Shown: in pieces, positions 8,918 to 18,441 of the stretch | Numbering within the stretch: position 1 is the first letter of the stretch | How the letters are laid out: each line of letters begins with the position of its first letter | Assembly: GCA_944392385.1 (NCBI GenBank) | Contig: CALXWL010000002.1 | Coordinates: forward strand, 1 to 64,000 | Length of the DNA: 64,000 bases | Reading direction: 5' to 3' | Origin: an uncultured Clostridia bacterium | GTDB lineage: Bacteria; Bacillota; Clostridia; TANB77; CAG-508 | Program-made: the position numbers and the translations under genes | Notes under the pieces: model-generated | Seen by the model: only the letters and a program-made list of their open reading frames with translations | Databases searched by the model: none | Told to the model about the DNA's origin: nothing

Positions 8918-9526
8918 TTATTCTAAAATTATTTTATCTTCTTTTATTGATGCAAATTGTTTTGTTTCTTCTATTTCTTCTTTTTCTATTTCTTTTAACA
9001 CATTGGCTATTCTTAATTGCACACTTTCAATTTTATGGCTAGCTATTATTGCCTTTTTATTCCCTTTTGCTCCTGCATGTGCTAATCCTCTTAATATTCC
9101 TAATATTACTATGTTTCCTCCTGCTATTACTTCTGCTCCACTATTTACATCTCCTAAAACAACTATACTTCCTTCAAACTCTACTCTTTGCCCTGATCTT
9201 ATTCCTCCTTTAAAGAAATATGTTTCTGAGTTTTCTATATTTTGTTCATAAGGTTTTTTTATTACGTGTAATCCTAGTTCATTGATATTATCAAATATTA
9301 TTGGGGTATCTATTTCTTTTTTTATTATAGTTTTTATTTCTTCCATTTCATTTTCGGTTAAGAATCTTCCTGTTATTCTTATAGGCAATTTCTCTTCTTC
9401 ATACATTTTTTTTAATTCTGGCATTTGTTTATCTGCCATCTCTAAAATTGTTGTATAACTTGCTCCTTCATTTATTTTTATTATTATTTCATCTTTTTCC
9501 TTATTTACTAACAAAATATCTTCCAT
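8918..9526 (-). CDS. minC: Septum site-determining protein MinC
   Basis: MinC inhibits FtsZ assembly away from midcell when bound to MinD. The product has 202 residues. The C-terminal beta-helix is clear: GGIRSGQRVEFEGSIVVLGD, NSGAEVIAGGNIVILG and LRGLAHAGAKGN. The N-terminal FtsZ-inhibiting domain is present but divergent. AGGAG precedes the ATG. It is the last gene of a mreD-mrdA-minC run. minD and minE are not in the window. Confidence 0.92.
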   Translation of the reverse strand: MEDILLVNKEKDEIIIKINEGASYTTILEMADKQMPELKKMYEEEKLPIRITGRFLTENEMEEIKTIIKKEIDTPIIFDNINELGLHVIKKPYEQNIENSETYFFKGGIRSGQRVEFEGSIVVLGDVNSGAEVIAGGNIVILGILRGLAHAGAKGNKKAIIASHKIESVQLRIANVLKEIEKEEIEETKQFASIKEDKIILE

Positions 9527-9570
9527 TTTTTTCTCCTATCTTTTTTTATTTTATAAACAGACTTTCCATT

Positions 9571-11649
9571 TTACTGGTCACTACTTATATATGGCTTAGC
9601 TGTTTTATCTTCTTCTATGTCTCCATTTAGTCCAAAATATGCTTCCATTATTTCTTTTGTTACTTCTGCTGTATAATATCCATGTGAACCATTTTCTACA
9701 AATACTACTACCGCTATTTCTGGTGCTTCATATGGTGCAAACCCTACAAACCAGGCATTTGTTTTATCTCCTGCTTCTGCTGAACCAGTTTTTCCTCCTA
9801 TTTGTATATCAAAGTCTCTAAATATAGAATAAGCTGTTCCTCCTTCTTCTGTAACTGATTGCATTCCTTCTAGTACTGTTTCTAAGTTATCTCTTTGTAT
9901 ATTCAAATCTTCCATGTTTGTTTCTTCGATTCCCAAACGATTATTAATGTATTCTTTTGCTTCTTCTTTATATATAGATTCACCATTGCTATTTACTATA
10001 TCTTTTATAATAGTTACATCTACTTGCTTTCCTCCATTTGTAAGCATTGCTATATATCTTGCCATTTGCAAAGGAGTAAAGTTGTTTTCAGCCTGTCCTA
10101 TAACTGCTGATAAAGTATTTCCATAGTACCATGTTTCTCCTAACTCATCATATAACGTTTTTCCTGCAAGTGTTCCTGATATTTCTCCTGGTAATTCTAT
10201 ATTTGTTTTTTGTCCTAGTCCAAAATAAGTTGCGTATTCTTCTAGTGTTTCTATTCCTATTCTTGTACCTACTTCATAAAAGTAGCAGTTACATGATTTT
10301 TGTATAGCTTGTGCTACATTTAAGTACCCATGTCCTCGTCCATATGTTGTATAGTACCAACATCTTGGATTATACCCTCCTGAGTAAATTCCTGTACAAT
10401 TTATTAATTCATCTTTTGTTATTTTATTTGTTTCTAACCCGGCAATTGCTGGCACCATTTTAAAAATTGAACCTGGTGCATATGCACTTTGTATTGCTCT
10501 ATTTAATAATGCACTTTTCCCTTCCTGAGTGTATTCATCCCACTTTTCTTTTGATATTCCATTTACAAATAGTTGTGGTTCGAAATCTGGATAGCTTACT
10601 AATGCTATTACTTCTCCTGTTGTTACATTTAGTACTACTGCACTTCCTGTTTCTACATTTCTTACCTCTCCAAATCCACCATTGTTTATTTTTTCTATAT
10701 TAGTTTTTAATGCTTGTTCTGCTGCTTGTTGAACTTTTGCATCAATTGTAAGAACTACATCTGCACCTTCTATAGCTTCTGAGGTTATATATTCACCTGT
10801 TGTTGTTCCATCTATAGACATATCAGTTTGTTTTAGTCCATCTATACCTTTTAAATATTTTTCGCATACATATTCTATACCAGTTTTTCCTATATAGTCA
10901 TCTAACGAATATCCTTCATTATTCTTATATTCATTACTATCAATTTTTCCTACATATCCTAAAGTGTGTGAGGCCAAACTACCATAATAGTATTTGCGAA
11001 CTGGTATATAGTCTATTGCTATACCGGGAAAGTCGCGACTCATTTCTTCAAATTGTGCCACACTTGTTTCACTTATATCTGAAGATATTTCATATCCTCT
11101 CATACTTGTATATCCATTTTTTTCTATACCGTATCTTACTGCTATTATCTTTCTTGCCTCTTCTATTGAATAGTTGCCAAGCTCATATTTTTCTATATAG
11201 TAGTTTAAAGCTTGCTCAGCACTCATCCCTTCTTCTAAATCATTCTCCTCTAACCATTTTGATATATTTTCTTGATTTTGATATTTATATTCTATTGGAT
11301 TAATACTTACTGGAAACTCATCATTATAAGTATCATTGTTTTTTTCTAGAACATTGATTGTATTTAATATGGTTATATTTAATTCTTCATCTTCTATCTT
11401 ACTTTTATATATTTTAACAGAATATTTAATTTTATTACCAGCTAGTATATTTCCATTACAATCTAAAATATTACCTCTTGCTGCTTTTATTGTTGTTTCT
11501 CTTGTTAACCTTGAATTTGCTTGACTTAAATATTCTTCTCCATGAACTATTTGAAGATTAAACAATTGAACTATTAGAACAATTCCAACAATATAAATAA
11601 TTATTGATAATATGTTATATCTTACATTTTTCTTATCTAAAATTGCCAA
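9571..11649 (-). CDS. mrdA: Penicillin-binding protein 2 (elongasome transpeptidase)
   Basis: This class B PBP cross-links peptidoglycan in the rod-elongation complex. The product has 692 residues with one N-terminal transmembrane helix, a dimerisation domain, and a transpeptidase domain with SxxK in APGSIFKMVPAIAG, the SxN motif in KSCNCYFYEVG, and KTG in IGGKTGSAEAG. The start codon is TTG at 11,649, supported by GAGGAGG 5 nt upstream. The gene follows mreD by 11 nt. Confidence 0.93.
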   Translation of the reverse strand: MAILDKKNVRYNILSIIIYIVGIVLIVQLFNLQIVHGEEYLSQANSRLTRETTIKAARGNILDCNGNILAGNKIKYSVKIYKSKIEDEELNITILNTINVLEKNNDTYNDEFPVSINPIEYKYQNQENISKWLEENDLEEGMSAEQALNYYIEKYELGNYSIEEARKIIAVRYGIEKNGYTSMRGYEISSDISETSVAQFEEMSRDFPGIAIDYIPVRKYYYGSLASHTLGYVGKIDSNEYKNNEGYSLDDYIGKTGIEYVCEKYLKGIDGLKQTDMSIDGTTTGEYITSEAIEGADVVLTIDAKVQQAAEQALKTNIEKINNGGFGEVRNVETGSAVVLNVTTGEVIALVSYPDFEPQLFVNGISKEKWDEYTQEGKSALLNRAIQSAYAPGSIFKMVPAIAGLETNKITKDELINCTGIYSGGYNPRCWYYTTYGRGHGYLNVAQAIQKSCNCYFYEVGTRIGIETLEEYATYFGLGQKTNIELPGEISGTLAGKTLYDELGETWYYGNTLSAVIGQAENNFTPLQMARYIAMLTNGGKQVDVTIIKDIVNSNGESIYKEEAKEYINNRLGIEETNMEDLNIQRDNLETVLEGMQSVTEEGGTAYSIFRDFDIQIGGKTGSAEAGDKTNAWFVGFAPYEAPEIAVVVFVENGSHGYYTAEVTKEIMEAYFGLNGDIEEDKTAKPYISSDQ

Positions 11650-11660
11650 TTTTTCCTCCT

Positions 11661-12200
11661 CTAATAATATCTCATTAAAGACTTCCTCTGTTTTTCTGTG
11701 TAAATTTCTTCTGCTTTATTTCCTGCTTTTTGTATTAAAGGATACAAAATTATTACTAATATTGCATTATATATTGCTTCTATAATAACTATCTGCATAA
11801 ATTTTACAAATTGTGGTTCTGCTCCTAATAATATAATTTGTAATGTATAATTTATAATTTCACATAATATCGTTACAGCCATTGTCATTATCATAAATGT
11901 TATTCTGCTTTCTTTAGAAAAACTCTTATCTAAAATACCACCTACTAGTCCTGCCATTCCAAGCATGATAGCATTTAAACCAATTCGTTTTCCTATAAAT
12001 AAATCTAAACAAATGCCAAATATTATTCCTAATGAAAAACCACATATTTTACCTAAGAATAATCCTATAGATAAAATAAAAACTATAAATAAGTTTGGCT
12101 GTATTCCTGCGATATTATACCAACTGAAAAAATTTGATTGTAGAAAATATATAATTAAAAATACCAAAAAAAGTACTGTTATAATTAATGCCCTTTTCAT
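11661..12200 (-). CDS. mreD: Rod shape-determining protein MreD
   Basis: The product is a 179-residue integral membrane protein with about five transmembrane helices and the MreD-typical GKICGFSLGIIFGICLDLF region. It sits directly before mrdA. mreB and mreC, its usual partners, lie 45 kb away near 58-59 kb in this window, so the mre cluster is split. Confidence 0.88.
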   Translation of the reverse strand: MKRALIITVLFLVFLIIYFLQSNFFSWYNIAGIQPNLFIVFILSIGLFLGKICGFSLGIIFGICLDLFIGKRIGLNAIMLGMAGLVGGILDKSFSKESRITFMIMTMAVTILCEIINYTLQIILLGAEPQFVKFMQIVIIEAIYNAILVIILYPLIQKAGNKAEEIYTEKQRKSLMRYY

Positions 12201-12225
12201 TACATCTCCTTTTTCTTAGGATAGT

Positions 12226-12254
12226 ATTATACCAGTTTTTTTTTAAATTTTCAA
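12226..12254 (-). promoter_or_regulatory. Promoter of the mreD-mrdA-minC operon
   Basis: On the - strand TTGAAA, a 17-nt spacer and a perfect TATAAT lie about 25 nt upstream of mreD. Confidence 0.75.
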
Positions 12255-12384
12255 GTTTTATAAACTTCTTATCAACACAAATGTAATATTTTTGTAACAT
12301 AAATTTAATGTATTTGTAATATTTTTTTGCCAAATTTTGTTGTATAATTACATTGTACAAATGAATTTTAAAAAGGAGCTACTA

Positions 12385-13503
12385 ATGAACATAGATTATT
12401 TGTTAAAAAGAGAAGGAATTACAAATATTAAGGAATTAGATGCTAATCAAATTAAAATTATATCTAAAGATTTAGCTATAAAGCTTTGCTTAGCTTTCCC
12501 TGAGCATGGCTTAGATAGGCAGTCTTTATATAACTCTTTTTGCACCTTAGATATGTTTACTGCTACTATGCCTAAAGATTCTAGTGGTGCTAAGTATGTT
12601 TCTGGTTCTAATTCTATTTATTTTAACGAAAATCTAGATTTTTCTTCTATTCCAGAAGTAGCAATGCATGAGTGTATACATTTTATACAAGAAGGTAGAT
12701 TAAATGAAAAGAAAGAATTTGTTGGTCTTACTTCTTTTGCATCAGGTTTGGCTCTTAATGAAGCTGCTGTTCAGCTTATGGCTTCTGAAGCTAATATGGC
12801 TAATATTTCACAAGAAAAATATTTTGATATTTTGCTAAATACTATTAGTCCTAATTATTATCCTTTAGAATGTACTTTAGTAAATCAGATTGCTTATTTT
12901 ACAGGTACTTACCCTTTATACCATAGTGTTTTAAACAGCAATGATGTTTTTAAGAATACTTTTATTGCAAAATTTAACAAGAGAATTTATAATAGAGTTG
13001 CCAGACAACTTGATAAATTATTGCATTTGGAATCAGAACTTACATCTTATATGAATGAATTAGCTCTTACTGAAAAGACTGGTTCTATAAAAGAATTGAA
13101 TAGCATTATTGCTAAACAAAAACAAGATATTAAAAGATTGTTTTTTAATATTCAAAATTTCATTATTCGTAATTGTTTTTCCTTTGAGTTTAATAGCATA
13201 AATACTATGGAGGATTTAAGGGAATTTAAACATAAATTATATAATTTTAAAAATATTATTGGTACTTCTGATGGCTATACTTTTTATAATGATTTTTACT
13301 GTGATTTGATGAATGCTTTAGAAAATAAGAAAGAGGAAATTATTAAATATGGAGAAATTAGCTTGTTTAAACAAGAATGTACAGCTTTAACAATTGTAGA
13401 TAAATCAAAGGAGACATTTAATTTTATTCATATTTTTATAAAGAAATTAAAGAAAATTTTTAGAATTAATAGAGGAAGTATTAATGATTATGATAACTTA
13501 TAA
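12385..13503 (+). CDS. Unknown protein with an HExxH zinc-protease-like motif
   Basis: The start at 12,385 has AAGGAG upstream. Around residue 90 the sequence reads VAMHECIHFIQEGR, a HExxH motif in a predicted helix, and about 35 residues later comes LNEAAVQLMASEAN, whose glutamate could be the third zinc ligand. This is the arrangement of gluzincin-type metallopeptidases. The C-terminal 200 residues are helical and Lys/Asn-rich. No signal peptide or membrane segment is seen, so it would act inside the cell. I do not recognise the family, and activity is inferred from the motif alone. Confidence 0.6.
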   Translation: MNIDYLLKREGITNIKELDANQIKIISKDLAIKLCLAFPEHGLDRQSLYNSFCTLDMFTATMPKDSSGAKYVSGSNSIYFNENLDFSSIPEVAMHECIHFIQEGRLNEKKEFVGLTSFASGLALNEAAVQLMASEANMANISQEKYFDILLNTISPNYYPLECTLVNQIAYFTGTYPLYHSVLNSNDVFKNTFIAKFNKRIYNRVARQLDKLLHLESELTSYMNELALTEKTGSIKELNSIIAKQKQDIKRLFFNIQNFIIRNCFSFEFNSINTMEDLREFKHKLYNFKNIIGTSDGYTFYNDFYCDLMNALENKKEEIIKYGEISLFKQECTALTIVDKSKETFNFIHIFIKKLKKIFRINRGSINDYDNL

Positions 13504-13542
13504 ATTTAGACTAAATACATCTAATGTATTTAGTCTAAATTT
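13502..13542. terminator. Bidirectional terminator
   Basis: A perfect 19-bp stem with a short loop lies between the convergent genes ending at 13,503 and 13,535, with A/T tracts on both sides. Confidence 0.8.
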
Positions 13543-14347
13543 TATTAATTATTAAATCTATTTCACTCGTATAATTATTATTTCCATAACTATAAATAAT
13601 ATATAATATATTGTCTTCTACATAAAATTCTGTAGCATTTTCTAGAATATATATATCACTATCAGGATCTCTTCTATAAACATTATATCCTTGACCTATT
13701 ATTGTATTTTCTTTTTCTATTTGTTTTTGTATTTTTTGATTTATTTTATTTTGTATTTCTTCTCTTTTTTCTTCTGGTATTAATTCTAGTATGTCTATTT
13801 TTTGATTGTTTTCTATATTGTAATTATATGTTTTTATGATTGTTCTTTGGGCATTGTTTCCTTCTTTTAAAATACATTTTATAACTAAAGATAATATGTT
13901 ATCGTTTATTGCAACAGTATAGTCTATTTTAAAAATACTATGAGTTTGACTTGTATTATATATTTGTAATAATTTAGTTATGAATATATCATTTATTTCT
14001 TTATTTATTGCATTATCTATTTCTGGACTTATATGTGAGTATGGAATGTTTGCTTCTATTTCATACTTTCCTGTATCTGTTTCTTCAATATGGTATAGTG
14101 TTGATACATATTCATTACCTTGTGATGTAAATTTTCTACTAAATTGCATTTCTAATTGTTCTTCGTTTATAGGTGCTTCCTCTTCTTCAAGTTTGCTTGT
14201 CCTATCTTGCATTAATAATACTGCTACTGTAATTAAAGAAATTATTAATATTATACTTATTGCAATTAATAATATCTTCTTTTTTTCTCTCAATTTAATC
14301 ACCGATATTATTATAGCATTTATAAATTTTTTTTTCAATTCATTCAT
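13535..14347 (-). CDS. Membrane-anchored DUF3298/DUF4163-like protein
   Basis: The product has 270 residues with one transmembrane helix at about residues 25-47 and an outer domain. The domain contains ISPEIDNAINKEINDIF and later ILELIPEEKREEIQNKINQKIQ, a pattern seen in RsiV-like and DUF3298-type extracytoplasmic domains. No anti-sigma N-terminus or sigma gene is next to it. The role is unknown; an envelope protein is the safest reading. Confidence 0.6.
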   Translation of the reverse strand: MNELKKKFINAIIISVIKLREKKKILLIAISIILIISLITVAVLLMQDRTSKLEEEEAPINEEQLEMQFSRKFTSQGNEYVSTLYHIEETDTGKYEIEANIPYSHISPEIDNAINKEINDIFITKLLQIYNTSQTHSIFKIDYTVAINDNILSLVIKCILKEGNNAQRTIIKTYNYNIENNQKIDILELIPEEKREEIQNKINQKIQKQIEKENTIIGQGYNVYRRDPDSDIYILENATEFYVEDNILYIIYSYGNNNYTSEIDLIINKI

Positions 14348-14388
14348 TAGTTATTAGTTTGTTTCATAAAATTAATTTGGTGATATAT

Positions 14389-15403
14389 ATGATAAATGCT
14401 ATATTAGTTATTATTGGAACTATTATAGGTGCTGGTTTTGCTTCTGGCAAGGAGATTTTCACCTTTTTTAATGTTTATGGTGTTTATGGATTATTTGGAT
14501 TGATAATATCAGGATTTGTTATTGGCATTGTAATTTATAAAACATTTTGTATTATTATTAGTTATAATATTACTTCATATTCTGATTTTATTAATAAAAC
14601 TATTAGAAAATCTAATTTTATAAATACCGTTGTTTGTAATATTATAAATATATTTTTATTAATTTCATTTATTATTATGGTTGCTGGTTTTTCTGCTTAC
14701 TTTGCTCAAGAGTTTAATATATCTTATATTTGGGGAGCATCTTTAATTGCTATATTATCATTTTTTACATTTTTAAAAGATATGAACCGTATTATAAAAA
14801 TTAATACATATTTTATACCTTTTCTTATTTTTATAATTTTATTACTTGGTATAAAAAATTTAGACTGTTTTACATTTTTTGAATATAATTCTACCAAAAC
14901 TAATTTTTACTGGATTATAAGTTCTTTGCTTTATGCAAGTTATAATCTAATAATTGTTTTTCCTATTTTAATTAGCTTAAAGCCATATATTCATAGTTTG
15001 AAAAATGCTAAGATTGTATCTGTTGTTGTTGCTTTTTTTCTTATTCTAATGTCTGGTATTTTGTTCTTTTTACTTAACTATTATTTTGTAGAAGTATATA
15101 GTTTGGAACTTCCTACAGTTTATATTGCTACAAATCTTGGTTCATTTTATAAGTATGTTTGTAGCTTAGTAATTCTAGGAGCTATATTTACAACAGCCAT
15201 TTCTAGTGGATATGGATTTTTAAGTAATATTAACATTACACATAAAAAACTCTATACTTGTGTGGCATTTTTTATGTGTTTAATTTCTATTAGTTTATGT
15301 AATATGGGTTTTACTACTTTACTTAATTTACTGTATCCTATTTTAGGATGTCTTCGGTTTTATACAGATTGTTTTTATATTATTTTTTACAAAAATGCCT
15401 TGA
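14389..15403 (+). CDS. YkvI-type membrane transporter, ending after an apparent +1 shift at CGG
   Basis: This polytopic protein of about ten helices belongs to the YkvI family (APC superfamily-like), with GTIIGAGFASGKEIFTFF at the N-terminus. The ATG at 14,389 has GGTGAT upstream. The strict frame runs to 15,435 and ends in a polar, unlikely tail after CLRFYTD. At 15,355 an in-frame CGG (CTT CGG TTT) occurs. Skipping its C gives YPILGCLGFIQIVFILFF and a stop at 15,403, which matches the hydrophobic C-terminal helix of the family (LYPLFGY-type ending). I therefore place the end at 15,403. This case differs from the other four genes because the strict frame still gives a long product. Confidence 0.75.
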
Positions 15404-15445
15404 AAAATTTTATATTTATTGGTATAAATATGTAGAGGTTTTTAT

Positions 15446-16579
15446 ATGAAGTTAAATAAGAAGAAAATTATAATTTTACTTTTAATAGTTTTAGTAATAA
15501 TTTTAACATTAACTTTCTCTATATTATATCAGAAAAACTTGTCTGTAAGAGCTTTTCTTGATGAATATTTATTTAGGAAAAATATAACTGAGAATACTCT
15601 TCCTAAAATTTCTATTGAGAATGGCCATGTTTTTGCATTTAATGATTATTTAGTATGCTTGGAGAAAAATGTTTTAACATTCTACAATAAATCTGCTAAT
15701 CAAATATCTACATTAGAAATAGAAATTTCTGATCCTATTTTTGAGACTTGTGGCAAATTTTTGTGCATTGCTGAAAAAAATGGTAGTAAAATTTATTTGA
15801 TTTCTAACAGAAATATTGTATGGCAAAAAGATATAGAAGGTAAAATTACAAATCTTTCTGTTAATGAAAATGGTTATGTTGCTATTTCTATTTCTGATAC
15901 TACTTATACCACTGTGTGCAAAATTTATTCTGAAAATGGTTCAGAGCTTTTTACTAATTACCTTTCTAATTCGTACATTGTTGATTCTAGTATTTCTAGT
16001 GACAATAAGTACTTAGCTTTAGCTGAAACTAATTTTTCTGGAATTACTATACAATCTAATATAAAAATTATATCTATTGATAAAGCATTGGAAGGTAGTG
16101 TGGATACTATTGAGTACAATTATTCTGCACCTACAGGTGATTTTATTATTAACATAGACTATTGTAATTATAATAATTTGGTATGTTTGTACGATAACCA
16201 CATAGATATTATTAAGGATAATTCTTTTAGCGAAGTTACAAATTTTGAAAATGTAAATATTTTATTTGCAGATATTAACAATAAATTAGTACAAATTGAA
16301 AAACGAAGCAATGGAATTATCTCTTCTGAATTCGAACTTCAAATTTTGGACATTCCAAGTCTTGAAAGAAAAGTATATACTTTGGATAGGGAACCAAAAT
16401 CCATAGAGGTTTTTGGTAATGTTGTAGCTATTAATTTTGGCACAGAAGTATTATTTATTAATAATTCTGGATGGCTTATAAAGAATTATACCTCTACTCA
16501 AGAAGTACAATCAATAGTACTTTCTAATAATTTAGCAGGTATTGTTTTCAAGGATAAAGTAGAATTTCTTTCTCTATAG
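15446..16579 (+). CDS. DUF5711-like membrane-anchored beta-propeller protein
   Basis: The product has 377 residues, with a lysine-rich N-terminus, one transmembrane helix (residues 8-27), and an outer region made of repeated beta strands such as ENGYVAISISDTTYT, SSDNKYLALAETNFSG and NNLVCLYDNHIDII. This is the pattern of the DUF5711 family found in Clostridia. Function is unknown. It is followed after 11 nt by cvpA-like, so the two are co-transcribed. Confidence 0.65.
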   Translation: MKLNKKKIIILLLIVLVIILTLTFSILYQKNLSVRAFLDEYLFRKNITENTLPKISIENGHVFAFNDYLVCLEKNVLTFYNKSANQISTLEIEISDPIFETCGKFLCIAEKNGSKIYLISNRNIVWQKDIEGKITNLSVNENGYVAISISDTTYTTVCKIYSENGSELFTNYLSNSYIVDSSISSDNKYLALAETNFSGITIQSNIKIISIDKALEGSVDTIEYNYSAPTGDFIINIDYCNYNNLVCLYDNHIDIIKDNSFSEVTNFENVNILFADINNKLVQIEKRSNGIISSEFELQILDIPSLERKVYTLDREPKSIEVFGNVVAINFGTEVLFINNSGWLIKNYTSTQEVQSIVLSNNLAGIVFKDKVEFLSL

Positions 16580-16590
16580 GAGGTGATATT

Positions 16591-17211
16591 GTGTCTTTTG
16601 TTATTGATTTAATAATTATTGCCATTATTCTTTTATTTACTTTTTTAGGTTATAAAAGAGGATTAATTAAACTAGCAATAAGCTTATGTACTTTCGCTAT
16701 TGCAATTATCGTGGCTTTTGTATTTTATAAACCTATAGCTAATGTAGTTATAGAAAATACGAATATAGATGAATCTATTGAATCTGCAATTACTGATAGA
16801 ATTTTGCCTGAAGGCGTATCTAGTGATGAAGAAGTAGAATTATCAAATGACTTACCTAATGTGATATTACAAAATAGTGCAAATACAGTTGAAAGTATTG
16901 CTAATTCTTTTAGTACTACATTAATTGAAACTGCTTCTTTATTAATTATTTTCATAGTTGTTAAAATCATTTTGAGATTTATTACTGCTTTGGCAGATTT
17001 AATTGCAAAATTACCAATCTTGAAGCAGTTTAATAAATTGGGTGGTACTTTATATGGTATTATAGAAGGGTTCTTTATAGTATTTGTATGTTTTGCTGTT
17101 ATTTCTTTAATCGCACCTTTATTAGATCCTTCTATGTTGGAAGCAATAAATTCTTCTACATTAGGTTCTATGTTCTATAATAATAATATTTTGCTTAAGT
17201 TTATTTTATAG
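16591..17211 (+). CDS. CvpA family membrane protein
   Basis: The GTG start is supported by AGGAGGTGAT. The 206-residue protein has four predicted membrane helices and the CvpA-typical FLGYKRGLIKLAIS near the N-terminus and GGTLYGIIEGFFIVFVCF near the C-terminus. Family members affect colicin V export, envelope homeostasis or sporulation, but the biochemical role is unsettled. Confidence 0.8.
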   Translation: MSFVIDLIIIAIILLFTFLGYKRGLIKLAISLCTFAIAIIVAFVFYKPIANVVIENTNIDESIESAITDRILPEGVSSDEEVELSNDLPNVILQNSANTVESIANSFSTTLIETASLLIIFIVVKIILRFITALADLIAKLPILKQFNKLGGTLYGIIEGFFIVFVCFAVISLIAPLLDPSMLEAINSSTLGSMFYNNNILLKFIL

Positions 17212-17285
17212 AAAAGCACCAAATGCATATTAGAATTATTAACTCGGATTTTTTTATCTGTTACTTTTCTTGTATAAAGCCAAGA

Positions 17286-17319
17286 AAAAGCCTCTAGTTG
17301 TTTTGACTTAGAGGTTTTT
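17286..17319 (+). terminator. Terminator after the CvpA gene
   Basis: CCTCTA pairs with TAGAGG and is followed by TTTTTC. It lies between the convergent CvpA and sbp genes. The stretch from 17,212 to 17,285 holds nothing else I can identify. Confidence 0.6.
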
Positions 17320-17334
17320 CTTTATTTTTTCTAT

Positions 17335-17721
17335 TCATTTTGTTTTACTTTTTTCTGCTATAGCTTTTTTATTTTTTATAAAATCACTCCATTTATCTAT
17401 ATAATATCTACGAATTATAGCTAAATTTGTAAACATTCTTCCTACAAAAACTACTATTGCAGCTAAGTATATATCTACATTTAATTTAACTCCTAACCAT
17501 GTTAAAAGTATTGATAAAACAGCATTTCCGAAAAATCCAGATATAAATACTTTTATATCAAAATTTCCTTTTAATACTGATGTTATTCCTCCAAATACTG
17601 AATCTAATGCTGCTACTATGGCTATTGCTAAATAGCCAGAATATGTATACGAAATTACTGGACCATTTACGCCTATTATTGCTCCAAGTATGCAACCAAT
17701 TAATATTGCTATTATTACCAT
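17335..17721 (-). CDS. sbp: Small basic protein Sbp (DUF1290)
   Basis: A 128-residue membrane protein with four helices, including GCILGAIIGVNGPVISYTYS and AALDSVFGGITSVLKGNF, typical of DUF1290. In Firmicutes it lies in the division cluster with ftsQ and DUF881 genes, as here. It follows the upstream DUF881 gene by 1 nt. Its function is unknown. Confidence 0.85.
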   Translation of the reverse strand: MVIIAILIGCILGAIIGVNGPVISYTYSGYLAIAIVAALDSVFGGITSVLKGNFDIKVFISGFFGNAVLSILLTWLGVKLNVDIYLAAIVVFVGRMFTNLAIIRRYYIDKWSDFIKNKKAIAEKSKTK

Positions 17722-17722
17722 A

Positions 17723-18424
17723 TTATTCTTCCTCCTTCACATATTCAAATTCTAAATCACTATTATGTGCTGCTATTGTTATATTAGATGCTCTTTCTAG
17801 AGTTACTTGTTTTCCCTCTGCAATCTGAGTATCTATATATCCTGAGGTTTTCTGTGCTACAGAGCTTTCTAGATAAGTAGGATTTCCAATTGCTTTTATA
17901 GTAAATGGTGCTACTTCTGGTACTCCTTTTATAGTTATGTGGCCTTTTTCATTTATATCTACTATATAACTATCATAAACTATTCTTTGTTCATTTATGG
18001 AAATTGCTTCTGCACCCGCGTTTCTTAATATGTTTACTAATTCTAATAAATCTTCTGCATTTATTTTACTTGTTCCACTATTGGATATTGTTATTATTAT
18101 TCCTTCACCTGTTACACTATTTTTTCCAAGTAAATCTTCTGTTTCCTGTAGTTCTTTTTGTAATAGTTCTGATGCTTCTTTTCCTTCTGCTATTACCGCT
18201 TCATATTCTAATATTTTTTCATTTGTTTCTTTTATTTTTGCTTCTACTTCTTCACATCTTGTTTTTAATGATGTTATTTCTGTTTTTAGTTCGCTTTCTC
18301 TCATAATTTCTAGTTCCGAAATATCTGTTTGACTTATTGTTTTTACCTGCATAAATATTAATGCTGTAAGTATAAAACACATAATTCCAATTGTAATTGT
18401 AACTATAAATTTTCCTTTTTTCAT
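17723..18424 (-). CDS. DUF881 family protein (second copy)
   Basis: The product has 233 residues with an N-terminal transmembrane helix, a coiled coil at about residues 40-90, and a DUF881 domain with VTGEGIIITISNSG, LRNAGAEAISINEQRI and IKAIGNPTYLESSV. It is a paralogue of the gene at 18,442. Members occur in division and sporulation clusters of Gram-positives, probably at the membrane. Confidence 0.88.
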   Translation of the reverse strand: MKKGKFIVTITIGIMCFILTALIFMQVKTISQTDISELEIMRESELKTEITSLKTRCEEVEAKIKETNEKILEYEAVIAEGKEASELLQKELQETEDLLGKNSVTGEGIIITISNSGTSKINAEDLLELVNILRNAGAEAISINEQRIVYDSYIVDINEKGHITIKGVPEVAPFTIKAIGNPTYLESSVAQKTSGYIDTQIAEGKQVTLERASNITIAAHNSDLEFEYVKEEE

Positions 18425-18441
18425 TTTTTATTCCTTTCTAC

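Noticed and set aside
17212..17285. An extra CGG at 17,245 as a seventh frameshift site
   Set aside because: It lies after the CvpA stop codon in non-coding DNA, so it is not in any reading frame of a gene.
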